Below are positions 16,117 to 24,359 of a stretch of 64,000 nucleotides of DNA, piece by piece. Origin of the DNA: Beijerinckiaceae bacterium (GTDB taxonomy: Bacteria; Pseudomonadota; Alphaproteobacteria; Rhizobiales; Beijerinckiaceae); the NCBI GenBank assembly GCA_021324915.1, contig JAJPIC010000001.1, positions 1 through 64,000 on the forward strand. Direction: 5' to 3'. Both the position numbers and the translations under genes were made by a program. How positions within the stretch are numbered: position 1 is the stretch's first letter; each line of letters begins with the position of its first letter. The notes below the pieces were generated by a model. The model made no database searches and had not been told where the DNA came from. It was given only the letters and a program-made list of their open reading frames with translations.

Positions 16117-17961
16117 TCATGAACTCGACGGTTGCCAAGTATAGACTCGCGTTGTGAAAGAAGTGTCTCGGTCGGGACCGACGACGACGAGCGACCAAGT
16201 GCCCGAAGCGGGCGGCGAATAAGAGACGCTCGGATACCATTGCGCATTGCTGTTGTCGGCATCGGTCTGGTTCTTCGCGTCCTTCAAATAGATCTGGATG
16301 TTCGTCTCGTCGCTCGCGTAGACGAGGACGAGATAGCGCGTCTTCTCCGAAAGATTGAGCTTTTCGACCTTGGTGCGCTGGTTCTTTCCGCTCACCGGAT
16401 CGATGACAAGATCGCTCGCCGTGAGCTTGTCCTGCGTCTCTGAGACGAGTTGCGCCGTTGCTTTCGGATCGGGCTTGCTCTGATCAATGACCCAGGCGCC
16501 GATCACGTCGATGCCGCGTTTGAAATTATCCATCTGCCGCACCCAATAGGCGTGGTCCGCCTTGAGCGCCGCATCCGTCTGATTGGCGAGCAATTCGTTT
16601 ACGAGATCGGCGCGCTGGGCATAGTTGATCTCGGCCGCGCTCGGCGTGCGGCCGGTTCCGGACGAGATGCCGACCATTGTGCCGGAACTCACGACGGCGA
16701 CGACGTGGCCGGAGGGTGCGATCACCGGACTGCCCGATGCACCGCCGGCGATCGGGATCGAATGTTGCACCAGGAGCTGGTGCGCCGGGTCTGCCGGCAG
16801 GAAGAAATAATCCGTGAGCGCGCTCACGTTTCCGTAGTGGACCTGCGGCGTTGCGCTGATCGGCAGGACGTTCTGCCCGGCAACGCTTTCCGCAGGATAG
16901 CCGGCCGAAGCCAGCGGCATCCCGGGCTTCAAGGCCAGAAGCTCGCCCGGCGATGCGATCTCGAGCGCGAGGCCCGGCGGAAGGTTTTCCTTCGTGCGAA
17001 GCAGGCCGATGTCATAACCGTCGATGATGTCGAGCTCGGAAGGCGCGCCGCCGCCATAAGAGCCCAGCGCCGGATCCTCGGCGAGAACGAATTTGGGAAA
17101 GGCGACATAGCCCGGGTGGAAGGCGTGGCCCATGACCTCATAGGCCTTGCCGCCGGAGCCGGGCTGCCGGACGAAGACCTTTTCGCCCGGCTTGTAATCG
17201 TTGCATTCGACGATCTCTCTCTTCACGAGAAATTGATCGTCGGTTTTGATGTCATTGCATTGTGCCGAGACGTGCGCGTTGGTTGCGAGCACATTGGGGC
17301 CGACGACCCAGGCGGTGCCGAGCGCAAATTGACGGCCTTGCGCATCCTGCTGGAAGACAAGAAACGTACTGCGAACGAGACGATCGATGGCGCCTTGATC
17401 GATGCTCGCCGCGGCAGCGTGAGCGAGGCGCTCCATCTCGTCTTTGGCGGTCTGCTGGTCCTGCCCGAGACTTGCGATGGTTGCGGCGACCTGCTCGCGA
17501 TCGAGATGCGCCTTGTAGAGAGAGCCGCCCACCGCCAGGATCAGCAGCGCGGCGATCGCGCCGCCGGCAATGGTCAGATGCCGGATCCGCAGCGGGATGG
17601 GGGTCGGCTCGGGCTGGCGAATCGTGGCGAGCTCGTCCGCTCGGGCCGCTTTGTCGAGAGTGATTTCGAAGCTCGGGCCGCTGGCGGGCCCGAGGTGAAG
17701 GACCTGGCCCGATTTGAGGGGCTGATCTTGGCCGCCCGGCAATTTGTCGACGGCGACGAAATGCGTGCCGTAAAGATGCAACGTGAAGTCGCCGGAGGCG
17801 TCACGAACGAGCGCGCAATGCCGGTGGCCTACACTCGTCTCTTCTTCGGGATAGACAATATCGCAGGAGGGATCGCGCCCGATCTCGATTCGATCTTTGG
17901 TCGGCTCGAAGCTTTGAACTTTGCCGGCGAGAGGGCCGGACCTGTGCGTGATCGCGACCAT
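16117..17961 (-). CDS. FHA-domain/trypsin-like serine protease fusion, membrane-anchored
   Basis: A 614-residue protein with three modules. Residues 1-105 form an FHA domain (IEIGRDPSCDIVYP, SVGHRHCALV), which binds phosphothreonine. A transmembrane helix follows at about 129-149 (LTIAGGAIAALLILAVGGSLY). A periplasmic trypsin-like protease domain runs from about 190 to 460 with H230 (NAHV), D317 (GYDIGL) and S409 (GGASGSPV), so the triad is intact. A C-terminal beta region (about 520-614) resembles a pre-peptidase C domain (KTRYLVLVYA, SGTWSLVVVGPD). The layout predicts a cytoplasmic phospho-peptide sensor tied to an outside protease. No adjacent kinase gene is seen. Confidence 0.88.
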   Translation of the reverse strand: MVAITHRSGPLAGKVQSFEPTKDRIEIGRDPSCDIVYPEEETSVGHRHCALVRDASGDFTLHLYGTHFVAVDKLPGGQDQPLKSGQVLHLGPASGPSFEITLDKAARADELATIRQPEPTPIPLRIRHLTIAGGAIAALLILAVGGSLYKAHLDREQVAATIASLGQDQQTAKDEMERLAHAAAASIDQGAIDRLVRSTFLVFQQDAQGRQFALGTAWVVGPNVLATNAHVSAQCNDIKTDDQFLVKREIVECNDYKPGEKVFVRQPGSGGKAYEVMGHAFHPGYVAFPKFVLAEDPALGSYGGGAPSELDIIDGYDIGLLRTKENLPPGLALEIASPGELLALKPGMPLASAGYPAESVAGQNVLPISATPQVHYGNVSALTDYFFLPADPAHQLLVQHSIPIAGGASGSPVIAPSGHVVAVVSSGTMVGISSGTGRTPSAAEINYAQRADLVNELLANQTDAALKADHAYWVRQMDNFKRGIDVIGAWVIDQSKPDPKATAQLVSETQDKLTASDLVIDPVSGKNQRTKVEKLNLSEKTRYLVLVYASDETNIQIYLKDAKNQTDADNSNAQWYPSVSYSPPASGTWSLVVVGPDRDTSFTTRVYTWQPSSS

Positions 17962-18114
17962 GACAATACTCTAACAACAAAATAAATCAGGAACCTAGAC
18001 TTGAGCGATAGTGTAGCTGGGCCGAAAAAAAAGCAAGCCGGCCGGATCGGAAAACGCTAGCCCTCGTGGCGCGATTTCCGGATCGGGATAAAGGCACGCA
18101 AACAAATCCGCTTG

Positions 18115-20775
18115 TCAGGCCGGCGCCTTCACCCGCTTCTGCCGTGGCGGCCCCATCAATGCCGGCTGAAAGAGGACGGCCGCGCAGAGCGTCGTCACGA
18201 GCGAGATCGCGAGCAGCTTGCCCATGCTCGACGTGCCGGGATGGTGCGACAGCCAAAGGCTGCCGAAGGCGGTCGCCGATGTCATCGCGCTATAGAAGAC
18301 GGCGCGCGTCAAGCTCGACTGCAAGAGGTTGGTCGTCCCGGCCCGCCAAGCCATCACGAAATAGATTTTGAAGGCGACGCCGAGCCCGAGCATCAGCGGG
18401 AGCGCGATGATGTTGGCAAAATTGAGCGGCATGTCCATGAGCACGGTGATTTCGAGTGTCACGAGCCCCGCGAGCAGCAAGGGCACCAGCGTCAGCAGCA
18501 TGTCGGTCACGCGCCGCAGGACGAAGACGAGCAGAATGCTGATCGAGGCCAGCGCGACGATGCCCGCTTCGATGAAGGCCTTCACGATCGTGTCGCCCGA
18601 GGCCTGAACGGCAACCGGCTCGCCCGTCGCGTCCGGCGCGATCTTCTCGACCGCCTTGGCGAACTTGACCATCACGTCGTTGTCGCTCGGGTCGCCCTTG
18701 GGAGTGACTTCGATCAATGCCTGTCCGTCGGCGCTGATCCAATCGCGCCGCAAGCTTTCCGGAATGTCGTCGAGCCCGGTTGGCTTGGCTTCGAGGGAAT
18801 GATGCAGCATGTCGAGCATCGTATGCAGCCCGGGAAGCAGAAGCGCGCGGGCCGCCTCGCGCGTCTGCGGGGGCGCAGACGCGAGCTGGCTCATGAGGGA
18901 GGCCAAGCGGCGGGCATCGTCGGCGCCCTTGCCGGTCAGGCCTTTCGCCGTCGTCGTGAAGAGGCCGGCCGCCTGGTTCAGCGCCGCCACGTCCTCGGCA
19001 TCGCTCGGCGCCGGCAGCTGCCTATTCTGGTCGAAGAGCGGCACCAGCGCCGCGGCAGCATGCTGGATGATCGGCAGCTTTTGATTTTGATCCGGAGGCA
19101 CGAAACTATCCAGCGTTATCGTGCGCTGGACTTCCGGCAGCGGCTGCAATTTTGCGATGACCGGTGCGGTTGCATTGAGATTGGGAGCAAGGATGTCGAT
19201 CGTATTGGTCTCGGTATCGGTGCCCTTCTGCAAGTCGAGCAGGGTCGCCACCGCTTCGGTCTTTTTGCTGCGCAGGTCGAGCGGATTGAAGTCGAAGTGC
19301 AAATGCGTCAGCAGCGGCGTTCCGGCGAGTGCGACGCCGAGCGTGCCGATCACGACCGCATGCCGATGGTCGCTGAGGAAACGATCGATCGGCGCGAGGA
19401 ACTTATAGCCGACCGCCTCGCGTTCGACCGGCGGGCGCATCAGGGTCAAAAGCGCCGGCAATAGAGTGACGGCGGTGAAGAACGCGATGATCATCCCCGT
19501 GCCGGCAATGAGCCCGAGTTCCGAAACGCCGCGATAATCGGTCGGCAGGAAAGAATAAAAGCCCAGCGTCGTCGCCGCGGCAGCGAGTGCCAGCGGTCGG
19601 CCGGCTTTCATTGCAGCCATGCGCAGCGCCTTCTGGAACTCCGGTTCGTCATGCCGTTCGGCTCGGTAACGGACACTGAACTGGATGCCGAAGTCGACGC
19701 CTATTCCGACGAAGAGGACGGCAAAAGCGACGGAAATCAGATTGAAGGCCTTGACCATGACGAGGCCGAGCGCCGCAGTCACCGCGAGCCCGAAGATGAC
19801 GCCGAGCGCAACGGCTAAGACGATGCGCACCGATTTCAGCGCCGACCAGATAATGAAGAGCACGATCAGCGCCATGATCGTACTGTTGAGGAAGGAGCCT
19901 TCCTTCACGGTGGCATATTCCTCATCGGCGAGCGGCACGGAGCCGGTGAGCCGAACCGTGACGCCCTTCTCGGGTGTCAGGCCGAGATCCTTCGCGCTCT
20001 GGCGAATGAAGTTCGACGGCACGAGCCCCGGCTGCAGCGCCGCGAAATTGAGGACCGGTTTGATCGTCAGGAAGTGGCGCAATTCGTGCGGATCCGGCTT
20101 CTGTCCGGTGAACAGCACGCTCCACGAGAAGAAGGTCTTATGTCCGGCAAGCACGCTCTCGAGCGCGCTCGAAAGTTGCACCATGGGCCGGTCGAAATCG
20201 TCGAAACTGCCGGCTTTCGAGCGCACGCCGCGCGTGATGTAGGAGAAGGCATTCGCCACGCCGCGCAAGCTCGCATCGGTGACGAGCTGGGCGAGGAACG
20301 GTTCGGCCTTCAACAGGCCGCCGACCGTGCGCTGAACTTGCGCGAGCGGCTGAAAGAGCAAGCCGTTCTGCTCGAAATAGGGGCCGCTGTCGGGACGCCC
20401 GACGGTCTGAAAGAGATCGGGTCGCGTCTCCAGCTTGGAGGCCAGCGTCGATGTCGCGCTTTCGGCCAGCTCCGGAGTCGCCGCGTCGATGACGACGACA
20501 ATGTCGTCGTTGCGCTGGGGAAAGGCCTTGTCGAGGTCCGCCAGACGCTGCCGCCAAGGCAATTTCGTCGAGAGATAGTCGTTGGTATTGGCGTTGATGG
20601 CGAAATGGGTCGCCGTGTAATAGCCGCACGCTGCGGCCACGAGCAGCGAAAGCGCCACGACAAGCCACGCAGAACGAGAGCAAAGGTCGACGAGCCGCAC
20701 GATGGCTCTGCCGATGAGGCCGATCGATGGAGGCTGGGTTGGCGGTTTGGGTGCGCTTGGAGATTGGGCGTCCAT
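18115..20775 (-). CDS. hpnN: Hopanoid transporter HpnN (RND/MMPL family)
   Basis: An 886-residue RND-superfamily protein. An N-terminal helix (about 30-50) precedes a large periplasmic domain (NANTNDYLSTKLPWRQRLAD), then a helix bundle with LFVGIGVDFGIQFSVRYRAE and LALAAAATTLGFYSFLPTDYRGVSELG. A second periplasmic domain and helix bundle (ANIIALPLMLGLGVAFKIYF) follow. HpnN moves hopanoids to the outer membrane in Rhodopseudomonas and Burkholderia. The start at 20775 follows a GGA-rich stretch; the open frame upstream is short. It is divergent from ispH-hpnH and sits in a hopanoid cluster, which makes HpnN more likely than a generic MMPL exporter. Confidence 0.9.
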   Translation of the reverse strand: MDAQSPSAPKPPTQPPSIGLIGRAIVRLVDLCSRSAWLVVALSLLVAAACGYYTATHFAINANTNDYLSTKLPWRQRLADLDKAFPQRNDDIVVVIDAATPELAESATSTLASKLETRPDLFQTVGRPDSGPYFEQNGLLFQPLAQVQRTVGGLLKAEPFLAQLVTDASLRGVANAFSYITRGVRSKAGSFDDFDRPMVQLSSALESVLAGHKTFFSWSVLFTGQKPDPHELRHFLTIKPVLNFAALQPGLVPSNFIRQSAKDLGLTPEKGVTVRLTGSVPLADEEYATVKEGSFLNSTIMALIVLFIIWSALKSVRIVLAVALGVIFGLAVTAALGLVMVKAFNLISVAFAVLFVGIGVDFGIQFSVRYRAERHDEPEFQKALRMAAMKAGRPLALAAAATTLGFYSFLPTDYRGVSELGLIAGTGMIIAFFTAVTLLPALLTLMRPPVEREAVGYKFLAPIDRFLSDHRHAVVIGTLGVALAGTPLLTHLHFDFNPLDLRSKKTEAVATLLDLQKGTDTETNTIDILAPNLNATAPVIAKLQPLPEVQRTITLDSFVPPDQNQKLPIIQHAAAALVPLFDQNRQLPAPSDAEDVAALNQAAGLFTTTAKGLTGKGADDARRLASLMSQLASAPPQTREAARALLLPGLHTMLDMLHHSLEAKPTGLDDIPESLRRDWISADGQALIEVTPKGDPSDNDVMVKFAKAVEKIAPDATGEPVAVQASGDTIVKAFIEAGIVALASISILLVFVLRRVTDMLLTLVPLLLAGLVTLEITVLMDMPLNFANIIALPLMLGLGVAFKIYFVMAWRAGTTNLLQSSLTRAVFYSAMTSATAFGSLWLSHHPGTSSMGKLLAISLVTTLCAAVLFQPALMGPPRQKRVKAPA

Positions 20776-20914
20776 GATTTTCCGAGAACCAATCGACGGG
20801 CAGGTGTGGCAGGTCTGCAAGAGTTTGAGCCGCCTCGCAGAATAGCCGATTTTGCAATAGCAAAACCGCCTCCGAGGGCGTTAACTGAACCGTTTTTCAG
20901 CTATAGTTGGAGAT

Positions 20915-20942
20915 TTGACATCGGCCGAGTCATCCTTAAAAG
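20915..20942 (+). promoter_or_regulatory. Candidate promoter for ispH-hpnH
   Basis: TTGACA (20915-20920) is followed after 16 nt by TAAAAG (20937-20942), 72 bp upstream of the ispH ATG. The -35 box is perfect; the -10 is weak. Confidence 0.35.
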
Positions 20943-21013
20943 CTTGGTCGCATGAAAAAAGCAAGTTTCGTCTTGTCCATTCCTGCCGACCGCGTCCGTT
21001 ATTCGGGGTGTCA

Positions 21014-21940
21014 ATGAAAGTGATCTTGGCTCAACCGCGCGGTTTTTGCGCCGGCGTGGTCCGCGCCATCGATATTGTCGAACGTGCGCTCGATAAATAC
21101 GGCGCCCCGGTCTATGTGCGCCACGAGATTGTACACAACGGGGCGGTGGTCGAAAGCCTGAAAGCCAAGGGCGCCCGCTTTGTCGAAAGCTTGGCGGACG
21201 TGCCGCCAGGCACGCTCACGATATTCAGCGCTCATGGCGTATCCCGTGCGGTCGAGGATGAGGCGCTGAGCCTCGGCCTCCCGGTTCTCGACGCTACTTG
21301 TCCGTTGGTCGCCAAGGTCCATATCCAGGGCGAACGTTATGTTCGTCAAGGTCGCTCCGTGGTTCTAATCGGCCACGCTGGCCACCCCGAGGTTGAAGGC
21401 ACGATGGGGCGAATTCCCGGCGCAGTCCACCTCGTTCAGTCGGAAGAAGATGTCGCGGCGCTCGAGCTTGCCGAGGACACGCCGCTTGCTTATGTCACTC
21501 AGACTACCTTGAGCGTAGACGATACCAAATCGATCATTACGGCGCTTAAGCGACGATTCTCCGACATTGTCGGGCCGGAAACGAGGGACATATGCTATGC
21601 CACGCAAAACCGGCAGATGGCAGTGCGAAAATTGAGCAGGCTCGTCGACGTGATCCTCGTTGTAGGCGCGAGAAATAGCTCCAACTCGAACCGGCTGCGC
21701 GAGATCGGCGCCGAGGCCGAGGTTCCGAGCTATCTCATTGCCGACAAGAGCGAACTCGACCTCGACATGCTGCGCGGGGTCGCACGGGTCGGGGTTACAG
21801 CCGGGGCCTCGGCACCGGAAATCCTCGTCGATGAGGTGGTCGAGGCGCTGCGCAGCCTCGGCCCGGTGGAAGTCGAAACATTGCCCGGCGTCGAAGAAGA
21901 TATAGAATTCCGCTTACCGGCCGAACTTCTCGACGCATGA
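21014..21940 (+). CDS. ispH: 4-hydroxy-3-methylbut-2-enyl diphosphate reductase
   Basis: A 308-residue enzyme of the MEP isoprenoid pathway that reduces HMBPP to IPP and DMAPP with an iron-sulfur cluster. Cluster cysteines are C12 ([12 protein letters not shown]), C96 ([12 protein letters not shown]) and C194 ([11 protein letters not shown]). The active-site His/Glu residues are in HNGAVVE, FSAHGVS and [11 protein letters not shown]. The ATG at 21014 follows GGGGTG. hpnH lies 41 bp downstream on the same strand. Placing ispH in the hopanoid locus links precursor supply to hopanoid synthesis; a second ispH may exist elsewhere in the genome. Confidence 0.96.
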   Translation: MKVILAQPRGFCAGVVRAIDIVERALDKYGAPVYVRHEIVHNGAVVESLKAKGARFVESLADVPPGTLTIFSAHGVSRAVEDEALSLGLPVLDATCPLVAKVHIQGERYVRQGRSVVLIGHAGHPEVEGTMGRIPGAVHLVQSEEDVAALELAEDTPLAYVTQTTLSVDDTKSIITALKRRFSDIVGPETRDICYATQNRQMAVRKLSRLVDVILVVGARNSSNSNRLREIGAEAEVPSYLIADKSELDLDMLRGVARVGVTAGASAPEILVDEVVEALRSLGPVEVETLPGVEEDIEFRLPAELLDA

Positions 21941-21981
21941 TCTAGGGCCTTACCGAACAACCTGATGGGAGTTGGGGCGAG

Positions 21982-23130
21982 ATGGGTATTCCTGTACTGC
22001 AGATGGCACAGATAGGCTCCTATGTGCTCCGCCAGAAGATTTCGGGGCGCAAGCGCTTTCCGCTCGTGCTCATGCTCGAACCGCTGTTCCGGTGCAATCT
22101 CGCCTGCGCCGGTTGCGGCAAGATCGATTATCCCGATCCGATCCTCAACCAGCGCCTCTCGGTCGACGAATGCATGACCGCGATCGAGGAATGCGGCGCT
22201 CCGGTCGTCGTGATCGCAGGCGGCGAGCCATTGCTTCACAAGGAGCTCCCCGAAATCGTCAAAGGCGCGATCGCCCGGCGCAAATACGTCACCGTCTGCA
22301 CCAATGCGCTGCTGCTCGAGAAGCAGATCGATCGCTTCACGCCCAATCGCTATTTCAATTGGTCGATCCACCTCGACGGCGACAAAGAGATGCACGATCG
22401 CTCGGTCTGCCAGAAGGGCGTCTATGATCGTGCGGTCGCGGCGATCAAGCTTGCGAGGTCAAAAGGTTTCCGCGTCACGATCAATTGCACCTTGTTCAAT
22501 GATGCCGATCCCGAGCGGGTCGCCAAGTTCTTCGATGAGGTCAGCGAGTTCGACATCGACGGTATCACCGTCTCTCCCGGCTATGCTTATGAGCGCGCGC
22601 CGGATCAGCAGCATTTCCTCAATCGCGGCAAGACGAAGCAATTGTTCCGCGACATTTTCCGGTTCGGCAAGAAGGGCAAAGCGTGGCCCTTCTATCAATC
22701 GATGCTCTTCCTCGATTTTCTCGCCGGAAACCGCACCTACGAATGCACGCCTTGGGGCAATCCGACCCGCACCGTCTTCGGCTGGCAGCGGCCCTGCTAT
22801 CTCTTGGGCGAGGGCTATGCCAAAACCTTTGCCGAACTCATGGAGACGACGGATTGGGATTCCTATGGCGTCGGCAAATATGAGAAATGCGCCGACTGCA
22901 TGGTTCACTGCGGGTTCGAGGCGACTGCGGTTTCCGAAGCTTTCGCGCGGCCCTGGCAGGCGGCTGCCGTCGCCTTGCGCGGCATCAGGACGGATGGACC
23001 GACCTCGAAAGACATTCCGTTAGACCGGCAGCGACCCGCCAATTACGTCTTCTCGCGGCACGTCCAACAGAAGCTCGCCGAAATCCAGGAAGCCGAAGCC
23101 GCCCGCAAGCATCTGCCGGCCGCGGAATAG
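21982..23130 (+). CDS. hpnH: Adenosyl-hopene transferase HpnH (radical SAM)
   Basis: A 382-residue radical SAM enzyme that joins the 5'-deoxyadenosyl group to diploptene, giving adenosyl-hopane, the first step to C35 bacteriohopanepolyols. The CxxxCxxC cluster motif is C38/C42/C45 (RCNLACAGCGKIDYP), with GGEPLLHKE as the SAM-binding strand and a C-terminal cysteine group (CADCMVHCGFEA). It follows ispH by 41 bp and probably forms an operon with it. Its last 111 bp overlap the end of the convergent hpnG gene, which acts in the next pathway step. Confidence 0.96.
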   Translation: MGIPVLQMAQIGSYVLRQKISGRKRFPLVLMLEPLFRCNLACAGCGKIDYPDPILNQRLSVDECMTAIEECGAPVVVIAGGEPLLHKELPEIVKGAIARRKYVTVCTNALLLEKQIDRFTPNRYFNWSIHLDGDKEMHDRSVCQKGVYDRAVAAIKLARSKGFRVTINCTLFNDADPERVAKFFDEVSEFDIDGITVSPGYAYERAPDQQHFLNRGKTKQLFRDIFRFGKKGKAWPFYQSMLFLDFLAGNRTYECTPWGNPTRTVFGWQRPCYLLGEGYAKTFAELMETTDWDSYGVGKYEKCADCMVHCGFEATAVSEAFARPWQAAAVALRGIRTDGPTSKDIPLDRQRPANYVFSRHVQQKLAEIQEAEAARKHLPAAE

Positions 23131-23739
23131 GCCGTCGAAAGCCGCGCGCGTATCGAGCGCCGTGCGGAAGAGATGTGGGATCTGCCGCGGCTCGCCGGCG
23201 AGCGAGCGCATGATCTTGCCCATTGCGAGCTTGCCGTCCGGCCGAACGCCGACCAGCGCCGCAGGTGGCAATTTGCGCTCCGCCGGGTCGGCTACCACGC
23301 GGAATGCCGCGAACGGCAAGCCGTGCGCCGCGGCGACGCGGGCAGCGACATGCGATTCCGTATCGACCGTCGCGGCGCGTGTTGCAACATGCAGCGCACG
23401 TTTGCCGGCAGGATCGGCCACCGGCCGATCAGCGCCCGCCATATCGACGATCGGCACGTCGCCCAGAGCCTTGGCGAGACGCTGCGACCAGGCACGATCG
23501 CATTCGTAATATTGCTCATTTTCGGCGATGATCCGGCGCGCGACCAGCAATGTGCCGGGGCGGACTCCCGGTGCAAGGCCGCCTGCAATTCCGAAACTGA
23601 TGATGGCCGAAACTTTCGCGCGGATCGCCGCGTGCAGGATGTTGGCGAGATTGCCGCCATGTCCGCCGCTGGTCACCACGTCGATGTCCGCGCCGGCGGC
23701 AAGCCGCGCTTCCGCCGCCAGGCCGGTGACGACAAGCAC
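23020..23739 (-). CDS. hpnG: Adenosylhopane nucleosidase/phosphorylase HpnG
   Basis: A 239-residue member of the purine nucleoside phosphorylase superfamily (HpnG group), which removes adenine from adenosylhopane after HpnH. Motifs are GLAAEARLA, SFGIAGGLAPGVRPGTLLVA, VDTESHVAARVA and FAAFRVVADPAERKLPPA. I place the start at the GTG at 23739 (GAGG just upstream), because the open frame extending to 23892 runs in another frame across a decayed shc remnant. The last ~36 residues after GGFGF are antisense to hpnH and look like read-through past an ancestral stop. It belongs to the hpnA-C-D-E strand. Confidence 0.88.
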   Translation of the reverse strand: MLVVTGLAAEARLAAGADIDVVTSGGHGGNLANILHAAIRAKVSAIISFGIAGGLAPGVRPGTLLVARRIIAENEQYYECDRAWSQRLAKALGDVPIVDMAGADRPVADPAGKRALHVATRAATVDTESHVAARVAAAHGLPFAAFRVVADPAERKLPPAALVGVRPDGKLAMGKIMRSLAGEPRQIPHLFRTALDTRAAFDGLFRGRQMLAGGFGFLDFGELLLDVPREDVIGGSLPV

Positions 23740-23774
23740 CGAGCCTCGATCGACATCCCGCCGCGCCCGACGCA

Positions 23775-24075
23775 GGCAGGACCGTTCAACCTCTCGGAGC
23801 GCGCCGTCCTCGGCAAATATATCTAAGACACCTGATAGTGCGGACAGAAAACACGCGGAACCCCCGTCCCCGTCAATCTTTCCTCGTGCCAAGTTCCGTT
23901 ACCCCTCTCAGTCCGGACAGATGATTGGATTTCCCGCAGCGGGGTCATCGACTGGCCGGCAAAGTTCGGCCAAGCAATGCCCGTGCCGCAAGGCGGTTGC
24001 CCATGCCTTCAAACCTCTGGCAGACCGCCTTTCCCCCAAGTCGAAATGTTGGCTTTGCGCCGAACCAAGGGCCTT
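23775..24075 (-). pseudogene. shc: Decayed C-terminal remnant of squalene-hopene cyclase (shc/hpnF)
   Basis: In the minus frame whose codons start at positions divisible by 3, the reading contains VRTERGNGTWHEERLTG, then TGVPRVFCPHYQ, a stop (23823-23825) and IYLPRTARS. This matches the Shc C-terminus position by position: (V/L)RTQxxxGxWxExxxTGTGFPRVFYxxYHGYRQYFPL. Upstream in the same frame are a WGK segment, an in-frame TGA (24009-24011) and a GQ...AW segment, matching the Shc WGE...GQG...QTAW block. Trp, Phe and Tyr residues have been lost by point changes. The position between hpnE and hpnG is where shc sits in many hopanoid operons. The first three quarters of the gene are missing. Confidence 0.82.
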
Positions 24076-24359
24076 GCGCGTCTTGGCTTCCTTTTCAGGG
24101 CTGCCGGAGCTTTTTGTTCAACGCCGCTCTGCAATCGCCGTCTCGCTTTCTCGTCCCCGGCAGCTTGCGATATCGAGCGTCCGACGATCTTGCATCATTG
24201 AACCGGCCAACTCGCGCCGGCTCAAGTCGAACCTGCCCAAGTAAAGGATGATGCGCACACGGACGCCGATATCTCGGTAAGGGAATCGACCGCCTATCGG
24301 ACACAGCCCGACCCCCCATCAGCAAGCCTTATTCCTCGACAAACCTCCGGCTGTCCACA
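24076..24359. other. Gap behind hpnE, probably further degraded shc sequence
   Basis: No intact gene. The stretch lies where the middle of shc would be, and several stops interrupt every frame on the minus strand. I could not align it convincingly with a particular part of Shc. Confidence 0.4.

Noticed and set aside
18112-19464. 450-codon plus-strand frame opposite hpnN
   Set aside because: Arg/His/Gln-rich composition typical of antisense GC frames; hpnN is unambiguous.
23740-23892. Longer hpnG start at 23892
   Set aside because: The extra residues come from reading the shc remnant in a different frame and are not part of the HpnG family.
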